Of a stretch of 64,000 nucleotides of DNA, positions 1-11,116 are shown one piece after another. The stretch spans positions 33,468,222 through 33,532,221 of the forward strand of contig JAQNBH010000003.1 of the NCBI GenBank assembly GCA_028752905.1. The letters are read 5' to 3'. Position 1 is the stretch's first letter. Every line of letters starts with the position of its first letter. The notes beneath the pieces were generated by a model. The model was not told the DNA's origin, did not search any database, and saw nothing but the letters and a program-made list of their open reading frames with translations. This DNA is from Cladorhizidae sp. MBARI D1340-BT2. Taxonomy: Eukaryota > Porifera > Demospongiae > Poecilosclerida > Cladorhizidae. Both the position numbers and the translations under genes were made by a program.

Positions 1-164
1 TCAGAGGCAACCACATGTCTCCTGTACAGACCTACTCTCTCACTGGTGCCATGAGCTAACTCTGAGGCAACCACATGTCTCCCGTACAGACCTACTCTCT
101 CACTGGTGCCATGAGCTAACTCAGAGGCAACAACATGTCTCCCGTACAGACCTACTCTCTCACT

Positions 165-192
165 GGTGCCATGAGCTAACTCAGAGGCAACC
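165..192. other. Imperfect hairpin (dyad) present in nearly every monomer; example copy
   Basis: Across the monomer junction, GGTGCC (165-170) can pair with GGC-A-ACC (186-192) with one bulged A. Inside it, GAG (173-175) can pair with CTC (180-182) around the 4-nt loop CTAA. The two arms are separated by AT on one side and AGA on the other. The element spans 28 nt and recurs about every 60 bp on both strands. Some copies read GAGCTAGCTC, a perfect 10-bp palindrome (958-967; similar copies near 5,298, 11,498, 19,812, 22,336 and 28,498). Short dyads able to extrude are known to be common in satellites of several eukaryotic centromeres; a role here is inference. Confidence 0.6.
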
Positions 193-532
193 ATATGTCT
201 CTGGTACAGACCTACTCTCTCACTGGTGCCATGACCTAACTCAGAGGCAACCACATGTCTCCCGTACAGACCTACTCCCTCACTGGTGCTATGAGCTAAC
301 TCAGAGGCAACCACATGTCTCACGTACAGACCTACTCTCTCACTGGTGCCATGCGCTAACTCAGATGCAACCACATGTCTCCCGTACAGACCTACTCTCT
401 CACTGGTGCCATGAGCTAACTCAGAGGCAACCACATGTCTCCCGTACAGACCTACTCTCTCACTGGTGCCATGCGCTAACTCAGAGGCAACCACATGTCT
501 CCCATACAGACCTACTCTCCCACTGGTGCCAT

Positions 533-545
533 GAGCTATGTAACT
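533..545. other. 64-bp monomer class: TGTA inserted after GAGCTA
   Basis: GAGCTATGTAACT replaces GAGCTAACT. Copies are near 536, 2,341, 3,307, 4,871, 5,837, 7,341, 9,327, 10,711, 13,551, 14,516, 16,081, 17,046, 18,066, 20,591, 24,971, 25,904 and 30,956. It usually follows a CCCATACAG/CTCTCCCACTGG monomer. A related four-base gain of the same TGTA occurs at another CTA in the monomer (CCTATGTACTC, near 12,073, 12,983, 22,913, 23,822 and 29,682). Confidence 0.9.
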
Positions 546-637
546 AAGAGGCAACCACATGTCTCCCGTACAGACCTACTCTCTCACTGGTGCCATGAGC
601 TAACTCAGAAGCAACCACATGTCTCCCGTACAGACCT

Positions 638-646
638 ACTGTACTC
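638..646. other. 65-bp monomer class: TGTAC inserted after CTAC
   Basis: The sequence CTACTGTACTCTCTC replaces CTACTCTCTC, adding five bases. Insertions lie near 640, 1,182, 2,446, 3,651, 4,976, 6,181, 7,686, 8,167, 9,552, 10,997, 12,322, 13,655, 14,860, 16,185, 18,410, 19,311, 20,936, 21,837, 23,162, 29,081 and 29,930, about once per higher-order unit in domain I and nowhere after 30 kb. The added bases copy GTAC/CTAC already next to the site, so replication slippage is a simple origin. Confidence 0.9.
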
Positions 647-796
647 TCTCACTGGTGCCATGAGCTAACTCAGAGGCAACCACATGTCTCCTGTACAGAC
701 CTACTCTCTCACTGGTGCCATGAGCTAACTCAGAGGCAACCACATGTCTCCTGTACAGACCTACACACTGGTGCCATGAACTAACTCAGAGGCAAC

Positions 797-802
797 CACG
801 TG
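797..802. other. CACGTG variant, about once per higher-order unit
   Basis: The consensus CACATG is CACGTG in one special monomer type (CACGTGTCTCCCATACAG), which sits directly after a 56-bp monomer. Copies include 797, 1,338, near 2,605, 3,808, 5,133, 6,338, 7,841, 8,324, 9,709, 11,154, 13,814, 15,018, 16,343, 17,363, 18,568, 19,469, 21,096, 21,995 and 24,104 and many in domains II and III. In domain IV only one was noticed, near 52,136 (CACGTGTCACCC). CACGTG is the canonical E-box for bHLH proteins; binding here is not shown. Confidence 0.6.
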
Positions 803-1300
803 TCTCCCATACAGACTTACTCTCTCACTGGTGCCATGAGCTAACTCAGAGGCAACCACATGTCTTCCGTACAGACCTACTCTCTCACTGGTGCCATGAG
901 CTAACTCAGAGGCAACCACATGTCTCCCGTACAGACCTACTCTCTCACTGGTGCCATGAGCTAGCTCAGAGGCAAACACATGTCTCCCGTACAGACCTAC
1001 TCTCTCACTGGTGCCATGCGCTAATTCAGATGCAACCACATGTCTCCCGTACAGACCTACTCTCTCACTGGTGCCATGAGCTAACTCAGAGGCAACCACA
1101 TGTCTCCCGTACAGACCAACTCTCTCACTGGTGCCATGAGCTAATTCAGAGGCAACCACATGTCTCCCGTACAGACCTACTGTACTCTTTCACTGGTGCC
1201 ATGAGCTAACTCAGAGGCAACCACATGTCTCCTGTACAGACCTACTCTCTCACTGGTGCCATGAGCTAACTCAGAGGCAACCACATGTCTCCTGTACAGA

Positions 1301-3770
1301 CCTACTCACTGGTGCCATGAACTAACTCAGAGGCAACCACGTGTCTCCCATACAGACTTACTCTCTCACTGGTGCCATGAGCTAACTCAGAGGCAACCAC
1401 ATGTCTTCCGTACAGACCTACTCTCTCACTCGTGCCATGAAATAACTCAGAAGCAACCACATGTCTCCCGTACAGACCTACACTCTCACTGGTGCCATGA
1501 GCTAACTCAGAGGCAACCACATGTCTCCTGTACAGACCTACTCTCTCACTGGTGCCATGAGCTAACTCTGAGGCAACCACATGTCTCCCGTACAGACCTA
1601 CTCTCTCACTGGTGCCATGAGCTAACTCAGAGGCAACCACATGTCTCCCGTACAGACCTACTCTCTCACTAGTGCCATGAGCTAACTCAGAGGCAACCAC
1701 ATGTCTCCCGTACAGACCTACTCTCTCACTGGTGCCATGAGCTAACTCAGAGGCAACCATATGTCTCTGGTACAGACCTACTCTCTCACTGGTGCCATGA
1801 CCTAACTCAGAGGCAACCACATGTCTCCCGTACAGACCTACTCCCTCACTGGTGCTATGAGCTAACTCAGAGGCAACCACATGTCTCACGTACAGACCTA
1901 CTCTCTCACTGGTGCCATGCGCTAACTCAGATGCAACCACATGTCTCCCGTACAGACCTACTCTCTCACTGGTGCCATGAGCTAACTCAGAGGCAACCAC
2001 ATGTCTCCCGTACAGACCTACTCTCTCACTGGTGCCATGCGCTAACTCAGAGGCAACTACATGTCTCCCGTACAGACCTACTCTCTTACTGGTGCCATGA
2101 GCTAACTAAGAGGCAACCATATGTCCCCCGTACAGACCTACTCTCTCACTGGTGCCATTAGCTAACTCAGAGACAATCACATGTCTCCTGTACAGACCTA
2201 CTCTCTCACTGGTGCCATGAGCTAACTCAGAGGCAACAACATGTCTCCCGCACAGACCTACTCTCCCACTGGTGCCATGAGATAACTCAGAGGCAACCAC
2301 ATGTCTCCCATACAGACCTACTCTCCCACTGGTGCAATGAGCTATGTAACTAAGAGGCAACCACATGTCTCCCGTACAGACCTACTCTCTCACTGGTGCC
2401 ATGAGCTAACTCAGAGGCAACCACATGTCTCCCGTACAGACCTACTGTACTCTCTCACTGGTGCCATGAGCTAACTCAGAGGCAACCACATGTCTCCTGT
2501 ACAGACCTACTCTCTCACTGTTGCCATGAGCTAACTCAGAGGCAACCACATGTCTCCTGTACAGACCTACACACTGGTGCCATGAACTAACTCAGAGGCA
2601 ACCACGTGTCTCCCATACAGACTTACTCTCTCACTGGTGCCATGAGCTAACTCAGAGGCAACCACATGTCTTCCGTACAGACCTACTCTCTCACTGGTGC
2701 CATGAGCTAACTCAGAGGCAACCACATGTCTCCCGTACAGACCTACTCTCTCACTGCTGCCATGAGCTAACTCAGAGGCAACCACATGTCTCCCGTACAG
2801 ACCTACTCTCTCACTGGTGCCATGCGCTAATTCAGATGCAACCACATGTCTCCCGTACAGACCTACTCTCTCACTGGTGCCATGAGCTAACTCAGAGGCA
2901 ACCACATGTCTCCCGTACAGACCTACTCTCTCACTGCTGCCATGAGCTAACTCAGAGGCAACCACATGTCTCCCGTACAGACCTACTCTCTCACTGGTGC
3001 CATGCGCTAACTCAGAGGCAACCACATGTCTCCCGTACAGACCTACTCTCTCACTGGTGCCATGAGCTAATTAAGAGGCAACCACATGTCTCCCGTACAG
3101 ACCTACTCTCTCACTGGTGCCATTAGCTAACTCAGAGACAATCACATGTCTCCTGTACAGACCTACTCTCTCACTGGTGCCATGAGCTAACTCAGAGGCA
3201 ACCACATGTCTCCCGCACAGACCTACTCTCCCACTGGTGCCATGAGCTAACTCAGAGGCAACCACATGTCTCCCATACAGACCTACTCTCCCACTGGTTC
3301 CATGAGCTATGTAACTCAGAGGCAACCACATGTCTCCCGTACAGACCTACTCTCTCACTGGTGCCATGCGCTAACTCAGAGGCAACCACATGTCTCCCGT
3401 ACAGACCTACTCTCTCACTGGTGCCATGAGCTAACTAAGAGGCAACCACATGTCCCCCGTACAGACCTACTCTCTCACTGGTGCCATTAGCTAACTCAGA
3501 GACAATCACATGTCTCCTGTACAGACCTAATCTCTCACTGGTGCCATGAGCTAACTCAGAGGCAACCACATGTCTCCCGTACAGACCTACTCTCTCACTG
3601 GTACCATGAGCTAACTCAGAGGCAACCACATGTCTCCCGTACAGACCTACTGTACTCTCTCACTGGTGCCATGAGCTAACTCAGAGGCAACCACATGTCT
3701 CCTGTACAGACCTACCCTCTCACTGGTGCCATGAGCTAACTCAGAGGCAACCACATGTCTCCTGTACAGA
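1301..3770. repeat. Higher-order unit, 41-monomer copy (2,470 bp)
   Basis: This runs from one 56-bp CCTACTCACTGG monomer to the second one after it. It contains two sub-units, 1,301-2,565 and 2,566-3,770 (1,265 and 1,205 bp). The second sub-unit has the CCTACACACTGG form of the 56-bp monomer. Much of it matches the next copy at a 2,530-bp offset (for example, the TATGTCCCCCG/ATTAGC monomers near 2,120 and 4,650, and the CACGTG monomers near 2,605 and 5,135), with one monomer fewer in its first sub-unit. Confidence 0.8.
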
Positions 3771-6300
3771 CCTACTCACTGGTGCCATGAACTAACTCAG
3801 AGGCAACCACGTGTCTCCCATACAGACTTATTCTCTCACTGGTGCCATGAGCTAACTCAGAGGCAACCACATGTCTTCCGTACAGACCTACTCTCTCACT
3901 GGTGCCATGAAATAACTCAGAGGCAACCACATGTCTCCCGTACAGACCTACTCTCTCACTGGTGCCATGAGCTAACACAGAGGCAAACACATGTCTCCCG
4001 TACAGACCTACTCTCTCACTGGTGCCATGAGCTAACTCAGAGGCAACCACATGTCTCCCGTACAGACCTACTCTCTCACTGGTGCCATGAGCTAACTCAG
4101 AGGCAACCACATGTCTCCCGTACAGACCTACTCTCTCACTGGTGCCATGAGCTAACTCAGAGGCAATCACATGTCTGCCGTACAGACCTACTCTCTCACT
4201 GGTGCCATGAGCTAACTCAGAGGCAACCATATGTCTCTGGTACAGACCTACTCTCTCACTGGTGCCATGAGCTAACTCAGAGGCAACCACATGTCTCCCG
4301 TACAGACCTACTCCCTCACTGGTGCCATGAGCTAACTCAGAGGCAACCACATGTCTCACGTACAGACCTACTCCCTCACTGGTGCCATGAGCTAACTCAG
4401 AGGCAACCACATGTCTCACGTACAGACCTACTCTCTCACTGGTGCCATGCGCTAACTCAGATGCAACCACATGTCTCCCGTACAGACCTACTCTCTCACT
4501 GGTGCCATGAGCTAACTCAGAGGCAACCACATGTCTCCCGTACAGACCTACTCTCTCACTGGTGCCATGCGCTAACTCAGAGTCAACCACATGTCTCCCG
4601 TACAGACCTACTCTCTTACTGGTGCCATGAGCTAACTAAGAGGCAACCACATGTCCCCCGTACAGACCTACTCTCTCACTGGTGCCATTAGCTAACTCAG
4701 AGACAATCACATGTCTCCTGTACAGACCTACTCTCTCACTGGTGCCATGAGCTAACTCAGAGGCAACCACATGTCTCCCGCAAAGACCTACTCTCCCACT
4801 GGTGCCATGAGCTAACTCAGAGGCAACCACATGTCTCCCATACAGACTTACTCTCCCACTGGTGCCATGAGCTATGTAACTAAGAGGCAACCACATGTCT
4901 CTCGTACAGACCTACTCTCTCACTGGTGCCATGAGCTAACTCAGAGGCAACCACATGTCTCCCGTACAGACCTACTGTACTCTCTCACTGGTGCCATGAG
5001 CTAACTCAGAGGCAACCACATGTCTCCTGTACAGACCTACTCTCTCACTGGTGCCATCAGCTAACTCAGAGGCAACCACATGTCTCCTGTACAGACCTAC
5101 ACACTGGTGCCATGAACTAACTCAGAGGCAACCACGTGTCTCCCATACAGACTTACTCTCTCACTGGTGCCATGAGCTAACTCAGAGGCAACCACATGTC
5201 TTCCGTACAGACCTACTCTCTCACTGGTGCCATGAGCTAACTCAGAGGCAACCACATGTCTCCCGTACAGACCTACTCTCGCACTGGTGCCATGAGCTAG
5301 CTCAGAGGCAACCACATGTCTCCCGTACAGACCTACTCTCTCACTGGTGCCATGCGCTAATTCAGATGCAACCACATGTCTCCCGTACAGACCTACTCTC
5401 TCACTGGTGCCATGAGCTAACTCAGAGGCAACCACATGTCTCCCGTACAGACCTACTCTCTCACTGCTGCCATGAGCTAACTCAGAGGCAACCACATGTC
5501 TCCCGTACAGACCTACTCTCTCACTGGTGCCATGCGCTAACTCAGAGGCAACCATATGTCTCCCGTACAGACCTACTCTCTCACTGGTGCCATGAGCTAA
5601 TTAAGAGGCAACCACATGTCTCCCGTACAGACCTACTCTCTCACTGGTGCCATTAGCTAACTCAGAGACAATCACATGTCTCCTGTACAGACCTACTCTC
5701 TCACTGGCGCCATGAGCTAACTCAGAGGCAACCACATGTCTCCCGCACAGACCTACTCTCCCACTGGTGCCATGAGCTAACTCAGAGGCAACCACATGTC
5801 TCCCATACCGACCTACTCTCCCACTGGTTCCATGAGCTATGTAACTCAGAGGCAACCACATGTCTCCCGTACAGACCTACTCCCTCACTGGTGCCATGCG
5901 CTAACTCAGAGGCAACCACATGTCTCCCGTACAGACCTACTCTCTCACTGGTGCCATGAGCTAACTAAGAGGCAACCACATGTCTCCCGTACAGACCTAC
6001 TCTCTCACTGGTGCCATTAGCTAACTCAGAGACAATCACATGTCTCCTGTACAGACCTAATCTCTCACTGGTGCCATGAGCTAACTCAGAGGCAACCACA
6101 TGTCTCCCGTACAGACCTACTCTCTCACTGGTACCATGAGCTAACTCAGAGGCAACCACATGTCTCCCGTACAGACCTACTGTACTCTCTCACTGGTGCC
6201 ATGAGCTAACTCAGAGGCAACCACATGTCTCCTGTACAGACCTACTCTCTCACTGGTGCCATGAGCTAACTCAGAGGCAACCACATGTCTCCTGTACAGA
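3771..6300. repeat. Higher-order unit, 42-monomer copy (2,530 bp)
   Basis: Two sub-units, 3,771-5,095 (1,325 bp) and 5,096-6,300 (1,205 bp), lie between equivalent 56-bp monomers. Forty-two monomers would give 2,520 bp; two 65-bp monomers (+10), two 64-bp monomers (+8) and two 56-bp monomers (-8) give exactly 2,530. The first sub-unit contains a local doubling of a TCACGTACAGACCTAC monomer near 4,350 and 4,410 that is not in the neighbouring copies. The pair recurs in macro-unit 2 at about 14,980-17,240. Confidence 0.85.
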
Positions 6301-9300
6301 CCTACTCACTGGTGCCATGAACTAACTCAGAGGCAACCACGTGTCTCCCATACAGACTTATTCTCTCACTGGTGCCATGAGCTAACTCAGAGGCAACCAC
6401 ATGTCTTCCGTACAGACCTACTCTCTCACTGGTGCCATGAAATAACTCAGAGGCAACCACATGTCTCCCTTACAGACCTACTCTCTCACTGGTGCCATGA
6501 GCTAACTCAGAGGCAACCACATGTCTCCCGTACATACCTACTCTCTCACTGGTGCCATGAGCTAACTCAGAGGCAACCACATGTCTCCCGTACAGACCTA
6601 CTCTCTCACTGGTGCCATGAGCTAACTCAGAGGCAACCACATGTCTCCCGTACAGACCTACTCTCTCACTGGTGCCATGAGCTAACTCAGAGGCAATCAC
6701 ATGTCTCCCGTACAGACCTACTCTCTCACTGGTGCCATGAGCTAACTCAGAGGCAACCATATGTCTCTGGTACAGACCTACTCTCTCACTGGTGCCATGA
6801 GCTAACTCAGAGGCAACCACATGTCTCCCGTACAGACCTACTCCCTCACTGGTGCCATGAGCTAACTCAGAGGCAACCACATGTCTCACGTACAGACCTA
6901 CTCTCTCACTGGTGCCATGCGCTAACTCAGATGCAACCACATGTCTCCCGTACACACCTACTCTCTCACTGGTGCCATGAGCTAACTCAGAGGCAACCAC
7001 ATTTCTCCCGTACAGACCTATTCTCTCACTGGTGCTATGCGCTAACTCAGAGGCAACCACATGTCTCCCGTACAGACCTACTCTCTCACTGGTGCCATGA
7101 GCTAACTAAGAGGCAACCACATGTCTCCCATACAGACCTACTCTCTCACTGGTGCCATTAGCTAACTCAGAGACAATCACATGTCCCCTGTACAGACCTA
7201 CTCTCTCACTGGTGCCATGAGCTAACTCAGAGGCAACCACATGTCTCCCGCACAGACCTACTCTCCCACTGGTGCCATGAGCTAACTCAGAGGCAACCAC
7301 ATGTCTCCCATACAGACCTACTCTCCCACTGTTGCCATGAGCTATGTAACTCAGAGGCAACCACATGTCTCCCATACAGACCTACTCTCTCACTGGTGCC
7401 ATGCGCTAACTCAGAGGCAACCACATGTCTTCCGTACAGACCTACTCTCTCACTGGTGCCATGAGCTAACTAAGAGGTAACCACATGTCTCCCGTACAGA
7501 CCTACTCTCTCACTGGTGCCATTAGCTAACTCAGAGACAATCACATGTCTCCTGTACAGACCTACTCTCTCACTGGTGCCATGAGCTAACTCAGAGGCAA
7601 CCACATGTCTCCCGTACAGACCTACTCTCTCACTGGTGCCATGAGATAACTCAGAGGCAACCACATGTCTCCCGTACAGACCTACTGTACTCTCTCACTG
7701 GTGCCATGAGCTAACTCAGAGGCAACCACATGTCTCCTGTACAGACCTACTCTCTCACTGGTGCCATGAGCTAACTTAGAGGAAACCACATGTCTCCTGT
7801 ACAGACCTACTCACTGGTGCCATGAACTAACTCAGAGGCAACCACGTGTCTCCCATACAGACTTACTCTCTCACTGGTGCCATGAGCTAACTCAGAGGCA
7901 ATCACATGTCTTCCGTACAAACCTACTCTCTCACTGGTGCCATGAAATAACTCAGAGGCAACCACATGTCTCCCGTATAGACCTACTCTCTCACTGGTGC
8001 CATGAGCTAACTCAGAGGTAACCACATGTCTCCCGTACAGACCTACTCTCTCACTGGTGCCATGAGCTAACTCAGAGGCAACCACATGTCTCCCGTACAG
8101 ACCAACTCTCTCACTGGTGCCATGAGCTAACTCAGAGGCAACCACATGTCTCCCGTACAGACCTACTGTACTCTCTCACTGGTGCCATGAGCTAACTCAG
8201 AGGCAACCACATGTCTCCTGTACAGACCTACTCTCTCACTGGTGCCATGAGCTAACTCAGAGGCAACCACATGTCTCCTGTACAGACCTACTCACTGGTG
8301 CCATGAACTAACTCAGAGGCAACCACGTGTCTCCCATACAGACTTACTCTCTCACTGGTGCCATGAGCTAACTCAGAGGCAACCACATGTCTTCCGTACA
8401 GACCTACTCTCTCACTGGTGCCATGAAATAACTCAGAAGCAACCACATGTCTCCCGTACAGACCTACACTCTCACTGGTGCCATGAGCTAACTCAGAGGC
8501 AACCACATGTCTCCTGTACAGACCTACTCTCTCACTGGTGCCATGAGCTAACTCTGAGGCAACCACATGTCTCCCGTACAGACCTACTCTCTCACTGGTG
8601 CCATGAGCTAACTCAGAGGCAACCACATGTCTCCCGTACAGACCTACTCTCTCACTGGTGCCATGAGCTAACTCAGAGGCAACCACATGTCTCCCGTACA
8701 GACCTACTCTCTCACTGGTGCCATGAGCTAACTCAGAGGCAACCATATGTCTCTGGTACAGACCTACTCTCTCACTGGTGCCATGACCTAACTCAGAGGC
8801 AACCACATGTCTCCCGTACAAACCTACTCCCTCACTGGTGCCATGAGCTAACTCAGAGGCAACCACATGTCTCACGTACAGACCTACTCTCTCACTGGTG
8901 CCATGCGCTAACTCAGATGCAACCACATGTCTCCCGTACAGACCTACTCTCTCACTGGTGCCATGAGCTAACTCAGAGGCAACCACATGTCTCCCGTACA
9001 GACCTACTCTCTCACTGGTGCCATGCGCTAACTCAGAGGCAACCACATGTCTCCCGTACAGACCTACTCTCTCACTGGTGCCATGAGCTAACTAAGAGGC
9101 AACCACATGTCCCCCGTACAGACCTACTCTCTCACTGGTGCCATTATCTAACTCAGAGACAATCACATGTCTCCTGTACAGACCTACTCTCTCACTGGTG
9201 CCATGAGCTAACTCAGAGGCAACCACATGTCTCCCGCACAGACCTACTCTCCCACTGGTGCCATGAGCTAACTCAGAGGCGACCACATGTCTCCCATACA

Positions 9301-11116
9301 GACCTACTCTCCCACTGGTGCCATGACCTATGTAACTAAGAGGCAACCACATGTCTCCCGTACAGACCTACTCTCTCACTGGTGCCATGTGCTAACTCAG
9401 AGGCAACCACATGTCTCCCGTACAGACCTACTCTCTCACTGGTGCCATGAGCTAACTCAGAGGCAACCACATGTCTCCCGTACAGACATACTCTCTCACT
9501 GGTGCCATGAGCTAACTCAGAGGCAACCACATGTCTCCCGTACAGACCTACTGTACTCTCTCACTGGTGCCATGAGCTAACTCAGAGGCAACCATATGTC
9601 TCCTGTACAGACCTACTCTCTCACTGGTGCAATGAGCTAACTCAGAGGCAACCACATGTCTCCTGTACAGACCTACTCACTGGTGCCATGAACTAACTCA
9701 GAGGCAACCACGTGTCTCCCATACAGACTTACTCTCTCACTGGTGCCATGAGCTAACTCAGAGGCAACCACATGTCTCCCGTACAGACCTACTCTCTCAC
9801 TGGTGCCATGAAATAACTCAGAGGCAACCACATGTCTCCCGTACAGACCTACTCTCTCACTGGTGCCATGAGCTAACTCAGAGGCAACCACATGTCTCCC
9901 GTACAGACCTACTCTCTCACTGGTGCCATGAGCTAACTCAGAGGCAACCACATGTCTCCCGTACAGACCTACTCTCTCACTGGTGCCATGAGCTAACTCA
10001 GAGGCAACCACATGTCTCCCGTACAGACCTACTCTCTCACTGGTGCCATGAGCTAACTCAGAGGCAACCACATGTCTCCCGTACAGACCTACTCTCTCAC
10101 TGATACCATGAGCTAACTCAGAGGCAACCATATGTCTCTGGTACAGACCTACTCTCTCACTGGTGCCATGAGCTAACTCAAAGGCAACCACATGTCTCCC
10201 GTACAGACCTACTCCCTCACTGGTGCCATGAGCTAACTCAGAGGCAACCACATGTCTCACGTACAGACCTACTCTCTCACTGGTGCCATGCGCTAACTCA
10301 GATGCAACCACATGTCTCCCGTACAGACCTACTCTCTCACTGGTGCCATGAGCTAACTCAGAGGCAACCACATGTCTCCCGTACAGACCTACTCTCTCAC
10401 TGGTGCCATGCGCTAACTCAGAGGCAACCACATGTCTCCCGTACAGACCTACTCTCTCACTGGTGCCATGAGCTAACTAAGAGGCAACCACATGTCTCCC
10501 GTACAGACCTACTCTCTCACTGGTACCATTAGCTAACTCAGAGACAATCACATGTCTCCTGTACAGACCTACTCTCTCACTGGTGCCATGAGCTAACTCA
10601 GAGGCAACCACATGTCTCCCGCACAGACCTACTCTCCCACTGGTGCCATGAGCTAACTCAGAGGCAACCACATGTCTCCCATACAGACCTACTCTCCCAC
10701 TGGTGCCATGAGCTATGTAACTCTGAGGCAATCACATGTCTCCCGTACAGACCTACTCTCTCACTGGTGCCATGCGCTAACTCAGAGGCAACCACATGTC
10801 TCCCGTACAGACCTACTCTATCACTGGTGCCATGAGCTAACTAAGAGGCAACCACATGTCTCCCGTACAGACCTACTCTCTCACTGGTGCCATTAGCTAA
10901 CTCAGAGACAATCACATGTCTCCTGTACAGACCTACTCTCTCACTGGTTCCATGAGCTAACTCAGAGGCAACCACATGTCTCCCGTACAGACATACTGTA
11001 CTCTCTCACTGGTGCCATAAGCTAACTCAGAGGCAACCACATGTCTCCTGTACAGACCTACTCTCTCACTGGTGCCATGAGCTAACTCAGAGGCAACCAC
11101 ATGTCTCCTGTACAGA
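6301..11116. repeat. Irregular higher-order units of macro-unit 1
   Basis: Four units lie between 56-bp monomers at 6,301, 7,806, 8,287, 9,672 and 11,117, with lengths of 1,505, 481, 1,385 and 1,445 bp. The short 481-bp unit (7,806-8,286) keeps only the head markers (CACGTG, TCTTCCGTAC, GAAATAAC) and then returns at once to a 65-bp monomer, so it looks like an internally deleted unit. Most of this stretch, from about 6,825 to 10,740, is the piece missing from macro-unit 2. Confidence 0.75.

Noticed and set aside
760..780. Real boundaries of genes or spacers at the short-monomer sites
   Set aside because: The 56-bp and other short monomers keep full homology on both sides, so they are internal deletions of monomers and not array edges.
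6021..6050. Yeast CDEI-like ATCACATG in AATCACATG variant monomers
   Set aside because: One-base variants of the consensus CCACATG reach this 8-bp motif by chance; nothing resembling CDEII or CDEIII is nearby.
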